A stretch of 64,000 bases of DNA from Clostridium disporicum (GTDB lineage Bacteria; Bacillota; Clostridia; Clostridiales; Clostridiaceae): the NCBI RefSeq assembly GCF_001405015.1, contig NZ_CYZX01000008.1, positions 86,312 to 150,311 on the forward strand, written 5' to 3'. How positions within the stretch are numbered: the first letter of the stretch is position 1; every line of letters starts with the position of its first letter. The position numbers and the translations under genes are program-made. Below are positions 48,817-56,601 of the stretch, piece by piece. The notes under the pieces were generated by a model. The model saw only the letters and a list, made by a program, of their open reading frames with translations, had not been told where the DNA came from and did no database searches.

Positions 48817-50178
48817 CTAAAATTCAGCTCTTTCTACTTTTTCAATTTGCTCTATAACATTCTTGAATTGTGGTAAGTATTTTTTGTGAGCTAATAACAT
48901 TTCGTTTAATAATTTTCTTCCTTCAGTATCATCAGATACTAATGGGTTAGTTGTCATTGCTAGTAATGCAGTATTGTAATCTCCAGTATATGCAGCTTCT
49001 GCAGCTAATCTTTCAAATGCTTTGATTTGAGAAACTAAACCTTGAGCAAAGATTGGAAGATCAGTAACTGTATCAACTGGTACTGGCCCGTCTTTAGTTA
49101 TCTTACAGCTAATTTCTATAGCTGACTCATCTTCAAACATCTTTAATCTTCCGTTGTTCTTAGTGTTTACAGCTAAAACTGTTCCCTTATCATTATAGAT
49201 ACTTGAAATAACTTCACAAGCAACATCTGAGTAGTGAGCTCCACCTCTCTTAGATAACTCTTCTGGTTTTTCTTGTAACTCTACATTTTTATATAATTCA
49301 AATAAGCTCTTTTCAACAGCCATAACAACTTCAGCTCTTGTTTGACCTTTTTTGTATTCTTCTAATTCATGCTCAAGCATATCTCTCTTCTTATAGTAAT
49401 ATCTATGGTATGGACATGGCATTAATCCTGTTGCTTTTATGAAAGCTGGATCCCATCCCATTGCAGCAATATTAGCCATTGATTGAGAGTTATCGCTGTT
49501 TAACATTTTTTCCATTACTTCTGCAGTAACATCATTTCCATCAAGGTATACTCTTTGACCATATACCATATGGTTTAATCCAACTTGGTCCATAGTTATT
49601 CTTGACTTATCTACTCCTAGTAAATCAGCAGCTCCAAATTCCATTCCTATTGGAACATTACATACCCCTATAACTTTCTTGTGATCACTATATCTTAATA
49701 ACGCTTCTGTAACTACTCCAGCTGGGTTTGTAAAGTTAATTAACCAAGCATTTGGACATAAGTCTTGCATTTCTTTAGCTATATCTAAAATAACTGGAAC
49801 TGTTCTTAAAGCTTTGAAAAGCCCACCTGCTCCATTTGTTTCTTGACCTAAAAATCCGTGACTTAGAGGAATTCTTTCGTCCTTAGCTCTAGCTTTTAAT
49901 AATCCTACTCTTAATTGAGTTGTAACGAAATCAGCATCTTTTAAAGCTTCTTTTCTGTCTAGAGTTAAATGTATTTCCATTGGCACTCCAGCTTTTTCTA
50001 CCATTCTCTTAGCTAAAGCTCCAACTATTTCTAATTTTTCTTTTCCTTCTTCTATATCTACAAGCCAGTATTCTGCTACTGGTAATTCACTATATCTCTT
50101 AATTAATCCTTCTACTAATTCTGGTGTATAGCTTGACCCTCCACCAATTGTAACTATTTTTAAACCTTTTTTACTCAT
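48817..50178 (-). CDS. 6-phospho-beta-glucosidase, glycoside hydrolase family 4
   Basis: 453 aa, LicH/CelF-type GH4 enzyme that splits phosphorylated beta-glucosides after PTS uptake, using NAD+ and Mn2+. N-terminal NAD loop VTIGGGSSYTPELVEGL, metal-ligand cysteine in VIGVCNVPIG and histidine in VGLNHMVYG are all present, as are NFTNPAGVVTEAL and MPCPYHRYYY. ATG after GGGGAGATG. A cre-like site lies upstream, pointing to catabolite control by CcpA. No PTS gene is near. The convergent RpiR regulator may also control it. Confidence 0.94.
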   Translation of the reverse strand: MSKKGLKIVTIGGGSSYTPELVEGLIKRYSELPVAEYWLVDIEEGKEKLEIVGALAKRMVEKAGVPMEIHLTLDRKEALKDADFVTTQLRVGLLKARAKDERIPLSHGFLGQETNGAGGLFKALRTVPVILDIAKEMQDLCPNAWLINFTNPAGVVTEALLRYSDHKKVIGVCNVPIGMEFGAADLLGVDKSRITMDQVGLNHMVYGQRVYLDGNDVTAEVMEKMLNSDNSQSMANIAAMGWDPAFIKATGLMPCPYHRYYYKKRDMLEHELEEYKKGQTRAEVVMAVEKSLFELYKNVELQEKPEELSKRGGAHYSDVACEVISSIYNDKGTVLAVNTKNNGRLKMFEDESAIEISCKITKDGPVPVDTVTDLPIFAQGLVSQIKAFERLAAEAAYTGDYNTALLAMTTNPLVSDDTEGRKLLNEMLLAHKKYLPQFKNVIEQIEKVERAEF

Positions 50179-50212
50179 GGTACTTCATCTCCCCTTCACA
50201 TCTTATGTCTCT

Positions 50213-50263
50213 ATTATAAAGTAATATTTGTATTATTATTTTCATTTTTTGAAAACGAAACCA
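50213..50263 (-). promoter_or_regulatory. Promoter and cre site of the GH4 gene
   Basis: TATAAT (minus strand, 50213-50218) lies 35 bp before the start. The sequence TTGAAAACGAAACCA (50249-50263) fits the catabolite-responsive element pattern WTGNAANCGNWNNCW completely. It sits just upstream of the expected -35. Confidence 0.6.
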
Positions 50264-50282
50264 TGGATGTGATAAAAAGCTT

Positions 50283-51413
50283 TTATTTGTCTATAATTGC
50301 TTTTATGTTCTTAATAAATTTATTTTCATCTCCATCAAATATTACTATATGTATTCCCATCTCTTTTGCTCTTATTGAAACTGGTCCTTTACATGGTTCT
50401 CTTGTAGCTACAAGAATCTTATATGCATTCTTACCTCCTATTTTATTTGCATATACATTTAACTCATTTAGAGCCATTTCATTATATTTTTCACTATCTT
50501 TACAAGATATTACTATAGGCACAGAATCTTTAACAGCTACAACATCAACTTCATTTCTTACAGTTCTATTTTCATTGCTCCAAAGAAATACAACACCATT
50601 TCTTGCCTCATCTATTTCTTTTATTTTTTTTATTAAATTATTAGTTGCAATCTCTAACCAAGTTCCACTTTTAAATATAAATCCTTTTATATATTTATTC
50701 AAAAATGTTACTTCAATATTTTCATTTTTCTCAGTATATTGTAGTTCATTCATATCTTCTAACTTTTTAAGTATATTATTTAATAATACTTTTTCTTCTT
50801 GAGTTAGCAACTTTATATTAATCTCTATTTTGTTTGGAGCTTCTTCAATATGCTTAAATATATTTGTATCATATAATTTTTGTTTATGCTTATTCCAAAT
50901 ATCTAAATGTTTATATATCTGCTCTGATAAATATATTAAATCTTTTTTATTACATAGCTCTGAAGAATCTTCAACTAATTCTCCTCCTGCTGCATTAATA
51001 ATATCTTTTATATCTAAATCATCAAATTCTTCATATGTTAAATCTATTCCATTATTAAATGTATATATTTTTTTATTTTTGACATCCGTATATATAGCTT
51101 TTATATTACTTTTTATACTAAGTTCTAATAAAGCTAATGAATTTATTCTCTTTCCACCTGTAACATTAATTATTAAATCATCACTTCTATTTCTTTTAAC
51201 TAAATCTGTCAGCTTATCAATTTCTCCTTCTTCAATAATTACATCATTCATTTTTACAGTAGGAAAATTTTTATTATAATAATTTTTTATATTATCAATT
51301 AAATCCACCTGATTATTTTGTCTAATAAATATAACTTCATTAACTTTATATCTAGTTGTAGCTAATATATTTCCTTCATTGTGTTCATCTAATTGGTTAA
51401 TTAATAATCCCAC
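50283..51413 (-). CDS. Orphan CARF-nuclease, Card1/Can2-like (DUF1887)
   Basis: 376 aa. The N-terminal CARF-like Rossmann domain (1-~140) starts MGLLINQLDEHNEGNILATT and carries the ligand-loop motif NVTGGKRINSLALLELS (83-99). A helical middle part follows. The C-terminal PD-(D/E)XK domain (~245-376) has E254, then NEVDVVAV (E288, D290) and IVISCKDS (K305). This matches the DUF1887 family, whose CRISPR-linked members Card1/Can2 are switched on by cyclic oligoadenylate and cut DNA or RNA. The residue two before K305 is Ser, not the usual Glu of E-x-K. No cas gene or repeat array is in the window. GTG start after AGTAGG. Faces into the GH4 gene without a clear terminator. Confidence 0.82.
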   Translation of the reverse strand: MGLLINQLDEHNEGNILATTRYKVNEVIFIRQNNQVDLIDNIKNYYNKNFPTVKMNDVIIEEGEIDKLTDLVKRNRSDDLIINVTGGKRINSLALLELSIKSNIKAIYTDVKNKKIYTFNNGIDLTYEEFDDLDIKDIINAAGGELVEDSSELCNKKDLIYLSEQIYKHLDIWNKHKQKLYDTNIFKHIEEAPNKIEINIKLLTQEEKVLLNNILKKLEDMNELQYTEKNENIEVTFLNKYIKGFIFKSGTWLEIATNNLIKKIKEIDEARNGVVFLWSNENRTVRNEVDVVAVKDSVPIVISCKDSEKYNEMALNELNVYANKIGGKNAYKILVATREPCKGPVSIRAKEMGIHIVIFDGDENKFIKNIKAIIDK

Positions 51414-51460
51414 TTGTTTTTACCTACTCTTTCTATATAAATTAGTATTATTAATTTGCC

Positions 51461-51501
51461 CAAAATAAAAAGCACTTATTTATAAAAATAAATAAGTGCT
51501 T
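51461..51501 (-). terminator. Terminator after tRNA-Arg
   Basis: AAGCACTTATTTAT and ATAAATAAGTGCTT form a 14-bp stem immediately after the tRNA CCA end, followed by TTTTTATTTT on the minus strand. Confidence 0.92.
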
Positions 51502-51575
51502 GGCAGAGCGTAAAGGAATCGAACCCTTAATGCGCCGTCCGTAGCGGCGTGTTATATCCGTTTAACTAACGCTCC
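51501..51575 (-). tRNA. tRNA-Arg (anticodon ACG)
   Basis: Minus-strand cloverleaf. Acceptor GGAGCGT pairs with ACGCTCT (G-U at the first pair), then discriminator G and an encoded CCA. Anticodon stem CGCCG/CGGCG holds the loop CTACGGA, so the anticodon is ACG (Arg, CGU family). The T arm has the TTCGATT loop. It has its own terminator. It lies just upstream of the CARF-nuclease gene. Confidence 0.95.
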
Positions 51576-51633
51576 ACATTAACAATTCCTATGATATCAC
51601 AAAGATTAACATTTTTCAAGAATAAATCATTAA

Positions 51634-52491
51634 TTATTCGCTTAGATAAATATCTGAGAATTCTATTTCTAACATTTGTATTTTACTAGATATACTATTA
51701 TCAATTCCTTCTATATGTTCTTCTAAAATTCTAGGAATAGTAACTATAAACTCTGCACCTTCATTTTCTCTACTATTTATGCTTATATTTCCACCATGAG
51801 CCTTTACTAAGTAATTTGTTAAATCTAAGCCTATTCCACTTCCTATATACTCTTTAGCTGATCTATTAGAACATTGATAGAATCTATTAAATATTTTATC
51901 CTGTTCTTCCTTGGATATTCCTTTTCCTTTATCTTTTACAGATATATTAATATTTTCACTATCTATATTTAAATATACAAATATTTCAGAATCCATTGGT
52001 GAAAACTTTATTGCATTAGATAATAAATTCATAACTATTCTATCTATAGCTTCTGGGTCTGCAGAAACTATACATTCTTCTTTATTAGTATCAAATATTA
52101 ATTGAATATTTTTTTCTAAAGAATACCTCTCTATGCATTCAACAGTGCCTTCAATCATTGATACAATATCCATATTTCTTTTTTCTAGTTTATAATAATT
52201 ATTTTCTAACCTACTAGTATCAATTAAATTATTAATTAACTTTAATATTTTATAACTATTTCTTTTTATTATATTCATGTATCTCTTTTCATCTCTAATG
52301 TTCCAATCATTGTGCTCAATAAACTGTAAAGCAGAAATAATAACATTTAGATGACTACGCATATCATGAGTTATATTTAAAGTGAAATTTTCTTTTTTTT
52401 CATTTTCTTGTTTTAAATAATTAACCTCTTCTTCAAAATCATTTATAATCATTTGTAAATTTTCATCTAAATTATTACCTCTTATTCCCAT
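51634..52491 (-). CDS. Orphan soluble histidine kinase
   Basis: About 285 aa from the ATG at 52491, after AGGAGG. An in-frame TTG at 52512 (after AAAGG) would add seven residues. No transmembrane helix or sensor domain: a short coiled N-terminus leads directly to HisKA with H42 in NITHDMRSHLNVI, where the usual Pro of HELRTP is His. HATPase_c follows, with N box NLLSNAIKFS, DKGKGIS and GSGIGLDLT. No response regulator is adjacent. In clostridia several orphan kinases phosphorylate Spo0A; that role is possible but not shown. Confidence 0.88.
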   Translation of the reverse strand: MGIRGNNLDENLQMIINDFEEEVNYLKQENEKKENFTLNITHDMRSHLNVIISALQFIEHNDWNIRDEKRYMNIIKRNSYKILKLINNLIDTSRLENNYYKLEKRNMDIVSMIEGTVECIERYSLEKNIQLIFDTNKEECIVSADPEAIDRIVMNLLSNAIKFSPMDSEIFVYLNIDSENINISVKDKGKGISKEEQDKIFNRFYQCSNRSAKEYIGSGIGLDLTNYLVKAHGGNISINSRENEGAEFIVTIPRILEEHIEGIDNSISSKIQMLEIEFSDIYLSE

Positions 52492-52632
52492 ATTTCCTCC
52501 TATATTCCCCAAGTAAACCTTTATTCAAAATTTTACCATATTTCTATTTATAAAACAAGTTTAAATAAAATTTTACTAAAAAACTAATTATTAACTGTAA
52601 TTTAATGTATAAAGTTAAATTACTTTGTTAAT

Positions 52633-52662
52633 AAAAAAATCCAGCATAACTGGATTTTTTTA
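52633..52662 (-). terminator. Terminator after the DUF1189 gene
   Basis: AAAAATCCAG and CTGGATTTTT form a 10-bp stem with T-runs on both strands. Confidence 0.88.
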
Positions 52663-53445
52663 TTACATATCATTTTTATTTATCTTTATAATATCATCAT
52701 ACACAACAAAATTTATTCCAAATATTAATATTAAACCTCCAATAAACATTGTATATTTACCTATAGGCAATATTAATCCTAATATAGTTGGTAAAGTTAT
52801 TGAATACATTGCAAGCTTAAATATATTTCCATAAGATAATCTTTGTTTATTTAGTAGCATACTTAATAATCCGGCTAATGACATCATGAATGAGTAGAAA
52901 AGCATATCTATAAATTTAATTATAATTATTATTGGTATCATAAAATATTTTAGTACGCTTAACTCTTTTATAAATAAATCTATTACTTGGTTATTAAAAT
53001 CTATTTTATCTAACCCAAAATCAGCATATTTATAAACAATCTCTTCACTACCATTTTTAATTACAATTCCATCCTTTAAAATTACTGTAGATAAATCCTT
53101 ATGAACAGTAATATTTCTTAAGCTATCTACTTCATCTACAGTTTTATCCGTATCAACTAATAACACTGTACTTCCCTGCTCTTCTTTATATGGTGATGTT
53201 TCAAAATTTAACAATCCATTCTTCATTTCAAAATTTAATTTTCCATCTTGGTATGCTTTATAAATAACCTCTTCTACTACCCCTATTGTACTAACAACTG
53301 TTATACCTTGAAATAATCCAAAAATTGTAGCCAGAATAAAAACATATAAGAAAGCTTTTCCTAATGTATCTTTTGCTAAATATATATATCTTTTAGGATT
53401 TAAACTCCACTTAAATCTATTTATCATATTTATTTTTTCTTTCAT
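52663..53445 (-). CDS. DUF1189-family membrane protein
   Basis: 260 aa. One transmembrane helix near 32-54 is followed by an extracytoplasmic stretch of about 105 residues (VVEEVIYKAYQDGKLNFEMK). Three or four more helices lie in the C-terminal third. The opening RFKWSLNPKRYIYLAKDTLG is typical of DUF1189. Some family members are maltodextrin-operon proteins (MalA), but no sugar genes lie here, so the function is open. ATG after GGAGGAATC. Monocistronic. Confidence 0.8.
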   Translation of the reverse strand: MKEKINMINRFKWSLNPKRYIYLAKDTLGKAFLYVFILATIFGLFQGITVVSTIGVVEEVIYKAYQDGKLNFEMKNGLLNFETSPYKEEQGSTVLLVDTDKTVDEVDSLRNITVHKDLSTVILKDGIVIKNGSEEIVYKYADFGLDKIDFNNQVIDLFIKELSVLKYFMIPIIIIIKFIDMLFYSFMMSLAGLLSMLLNKQRLSYGNIFKLAMYSITLPTILGLILPIGKYTMFIGGLILIFGINFVVYDDIIKINKNDM

Positions 53446-53599
53446 GATTCCTCCACATATGTAAGAATTTATTCTATCTTTAGTATATCATAATTCTCCA
53501 TGACCTATATGTATAATTTCTGTAAATTTAAAAGTAATTGTTTATTTTTCTCAATATTGGTCAAAAATTACTATATAGCGAATTTAGGAGGGATTTTTA

Positions 53600-54793
53600 T
53601 TGGATTTTAAAAAATCTAGAATTACTATATTAAAAATATTAATATCTACTGTATTACTATTTTTATTAACTTTATCGGTGAATTATTATATTAATTATAA
53701 TTATTCAAAAACTTTAAATACTTTCTATTCAGAATTTAATCAATGTGATTTTAATGATGCAAAAGAAACTTTATCTGATAATAGTTTTGTTTTAAAACTA
53801 AAGAAAAAAGCTATGACATCAGAAGTATCTAAATACTTTACTTCTATTATAACTACATTGTGTAATGAATTAAAAAATAATAATATTACTTCTGATCAGG
53901 CTGTTACTGTATTTAAAGAAATAAAAAGCTATGATATTCTCGATGAATCTTTAGATAAATTAATCTTAACTTTAGATCAAGACTATGTATTAGAAGATTC
54001 TTCACTTTATAAACATTATTTAGATTTAGCATTAGAAAAATATAATGTAGGTCAGTATTCAGAAGCTATAGAGATGCTTTCTAAAATACCTTACTCTCAG
54101 CTTGAATATTATAATACAGCACAAGACTATATAGAAAAATGTAAGGACTCTTATAAACAGTCTCTATTTAATGAAGCTGATAAATTATCTGAAGAAGATT
54201 ATTATACAAAAGCTATAGATTTATTATCAAATGTAGACGAATCAATTGTATCTTCTACTGATAAAGATATACAAAACAAAATATCTTCTATAGAAATAGC
54301 TAGAGAGGAATATTTATCTTCACAATATTATATAGATAATGCTCAACCTACTTCTACATCATTATTACAAAATCTAAATTCTGAAACAATAAATACATTA
54401 AATATAGAAAGTAATACACCGTATCTTATATATGTAAATTTAAATGATCAAAAAACTTATGTTTATGAAGGTTCTAGTAATAATTGGACCTTAGAAAGAG
54501 ATTTTCCTTGTTCTAGCGGAATAGAAAGTGAGGCTACACCTAAGGGTGTATATACTATAACAGGACGTGGTGATTGGTTCTACTCTGATGAATATGAACA
54601 AGGTGGCAAGTATTGGGTTCAATTCTGGGGTGATTATTTATTCCATTCACTACCTTATGACGAAACTCAAAATACAATAGTTGATTATACTTTAGGAGTT
54701 CCTGCATCTCATGGCTGTATCAGATTGGCTGTTGAAGATTCAAAATGGCTATTTGAAAACATGCCTGATGATACAAAAGTAATAATAAACTAA
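53600..54793 (+). CDS. L,D-transpeptidase (YkuD) membrane protein
   Basis: 397 aa. A short cytoplasmic N-terminus and one transmembrane helix (about 9-30) place the rest outside. A helical, TPR-like region (~35-250) includes LALEKYNVGQYSEAIEMLSK. The C-terminal YkuD catalytic domain carries the motif SHGCIRL, with catalytic C373 and H371. Such enzymes make 3-3 cross-links in peptidoglycan or attach proteins to it. The TTG start is well placed after AGGAGGG. Monocistronic. Confidence 0.92.
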   Translation: MDFKKSRITILKILISTVLLFLLTLSVNYYINYNYSKTLNTFYSEFNQCDFNDAKETLSDNSFVLKLKKKAMTSEVSKYFTSIITTLCNELKNNNITSDQAVTVFKEIKSYDILDESLDKLILTLDQDYVLEDSSLYKHYLDLALEKYNVGQYSEAIEMLSKIPYSQLEYYNTAQDYIEKCKDSYKQSLFNEADKLSEEDYYTKAIDLLSNVDESIVSSTDKDIQNKISSIEIAREEYLSSQYYIDNAQPTSTSLLQNLNSETINTLNIESNTPYLIYVNLNDQKTYVYEGSSNNWTLERDFPCSSGIESEATPKGVYTITGRGDWFYSDEYEQGGKYWVQFWGDYLFHSLPYDETQNTIVDYTLGVPASHGCIRLAVEDSKWLFENMPDDTKVIIN

Positions 54794-54942
54794 TAATTAA
54801 GAAAAAATAATTAATGATTAATATAGGAATTATTTAAAACATTTCTATATTAATCATTTTTTTAATTCACTAATATTAGGTAGTTTTATTTTTATTATGC
54901 TAAAATAAAATTATATTTTATTTTATAGTAAGGATGAATTTG

Positions 54943-56301
54943 ATGAATATTAATATTCCTAAAAATGTTAAATATATTATAGATACATTTTATCAAAATA
55001 ATTATGAAGCTTATATGGTTGGTGGCTGCGTTAGAGATAGCCTTTTAGGTCTTTCTCCTAAAGACTATGATATTACAACTTCAGCTACACCTAATATCAC
55101 AGAAAATCTATTTTCAAAAACAATTCCTACTGGTATAGAACACGGTACTATTACTGTAGTTATAGAAAAAGAGAACTTCGAAGTAACCACCTATAGAACT
55201 GAAGGAAAGTATGTTGATAATAGACGCCCAGAATCTGTTCATTTCGTTTCAAATTTAAAAGAAGATTTGTCTAGAAGAGATTTTACCATAAATGCCTTTG
55301 CTTATAATGATAAAGCTGGCTTAGTAGATTATTTTGGTGGTTTAAATGATCTTAATAATAAGATTATTAAAGCTGTTGGTGACCCTAATATAAGATTTCA
55401 AGAAGATGCTCTTAGAATGCTTAGAGCTATCAGATTCAGTGCTCAATTAAATTTCACTATAGAGACTAATACGCTAAATGCAATTAAAGGTAATTGTAAC
55501 TTAATTAAAAATATAAGTATTGAAAGAATTAGAGATGAGCTATGTAAATTACTTGTAAGTGATAATCCATCAAAAGGTCTTATTCTTTTAAGAGATACAG
55601 GAATTTTAGAATTAGTTTTACCTGAGATAAATTCTTTAGTTCAATATACTCCATTGTGTAATAACCATAATAGAGATGTTTTTGAACATACTTTGAAAGT
55701 AATAAATAATACTGAATCTGACCTTCTTCTTAGACTATCAGCTTTATTTCATGATGTTGGTAAGCTTAATACCTTAGTAGCCTTACCAAATGGTCATCAC
55801 TACTTTCCTGAGCACAACATAGAAAGCGCTAATATGACTAAAGACATATTAAAAAGGTTGAAGTTTGATAATGAAACTATTGATAGAGTATGTGCTATAA
55901 TTTATGACCATTTAGTTCTAATGCCTAGCTATATGCCTACTGATGGTGAAATTAAAAGATTATTAAATCGAGTTGGTCCAAAAAATATATTTATTTTATT
56001 TGAATTACAGAGAGCAGATATAAATTCATTATGGGATCCTGTTCCGTTTTTAACCAAAGTAGATTATATATCAAACAAAACTAAAGAAATACTTGAAAAT
56101 AAGGAACCTTTAACTATTAAAGATTTAGATATAGATGGTTCAATTTTAATAAAAGAGTTAGATTTAAAACCCGGAAAAGTTTTAGGTGATATTCTTAATT
56201 ACTTATTAGAAAAAGTACTTGATGATAAAAACTTAAACTCTAAAGATAAACTTATAAACTTATCAAAAAGTTATTTAAATAACTTAAATGACTCACATTA
56301 A
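54943..56301 (+). CDS. cca: CCA tRNA nucleotidyltransferase / poly(A) polymerase family with HD domain
   Basis: About 452 aa from the ATG at 54943, eight bases after AAGGA; an ATG at 54934 touches the ribosome site. Adds or repairs the 3'-CCA of tRNAs. Class II nucleotidyltransferase head: YMVGGCVRDSLLGLSPKDYD with the catalytic D-x-D, then LSRRDFTINAFAY and the RFQEDALRMLRAIRFSAQL block. A C-terminal HD domain (SALFHDVGKL) suggests phosphohydrolase activity. Convergent with addAB. Confidence 0.95.
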   Translation: MNINIPKNVKYIIDTFYQNNYEAYMVGGCVRDSLLGLSPKDYDITTSATPNITENLFSKTIPTGIEHGTITVVIEKENFEVTTYRTEGKYVDNRRPESVHFVSNLKEDLSRRDFTINAFAYNDKAGLVDYFGGLNDLNNKIIKAVGDPNIRFQEDALRMLRAIRFSAQLNFTIETNTLNAIKGNCNLIKNISIERIRDELCKLLVSDNPSKGLILLRDTGILELVLPEINSLVQYTPLCNNHNRDVFEHTLKVINNTESDLLLRLSALFHDVGKLNTLVALPNGHHYFPEHNIESANMTKDILKRLKFDNETIDRVCAIIYDHLVLMPSYMPTDGEIKRLLNRVGPKNIFILFELQRADINSLWDPVPFLTKVDYISNKTKEILENKEPLTIKDLDIDGSILIKELDLKPGKVLGDILNYLLEKVLDDKNLNSKDKLINLSKSYLNNLNDSH

Positions 56302-56331
56302 CTTATTTAACCTATTTGTTATGTGAGTCAT
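56288..56331. repeat. Inverted repeat at the cca stop codon
   Basis: ATGACTCACAT (56288-56298) and ATGTGAGTCAT (56321-56331) are perfectly complementary and could form a terminator-like hairpin, though no T-run follows. Confidence 0.7.
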
Positions 56332-56375
56332 CTCTACCAACTGATATTGCTGAGTTTATATAATATTTTTAATAC

Positions 56376-56490
56376 TGACATACATGACTTACCTATTTTT
56401 TATATAATATATATCTAAATGAGTTTTTCTTTTTTAATTTTTTTATTTTGCATATTATACTCATTAAATTTACGTAAGTCATGTATATCA
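56376..56490. repeat. Nested long inverted repeat in the cca-addA gap
   Basis: TGACATACATGACTTAC (56376-56392) pairs with GTAAGTCATGTATATCA (56474-56490) with one G-U. Inside it TAAATGAGT (56416-56424) and ACTCATTAA (56459-56467) pair in 8 of 9 positions. A further copy of the motif, GTTATGTAAGTCAC, is at 56549. Confidence 0.65.
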
Positions 56491-56601
56491 TGTTATAAAG
56501 TTAGTAATTTCAATGCTTTTCTTGACTTTCACAAAATAATTAATATAAGTTATGTAAGTCACAGTATTATATATCTATCATCTCTATGAAATGAACCCTC
56601 A

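Noticed and set aside
50263..50802. Plus-strand 179-codon hydrophobic frame opposite the CARF-nuclease gene
   Set aside because: The minus-strand protein has recognisable CARF and nuclease motifs. The plus frame is Ser/Phe/Ile-rich because it is the complement of Lys/Asn-rich coding, and it has no ribosome site.
49000..53000. Search for a CRISPR array or cas genes around the CARF nuclease
   Set aside because: No regularly spaced 25-40 bp repeats and no cas-like product were seen on either strand here or elsewhere in the window.
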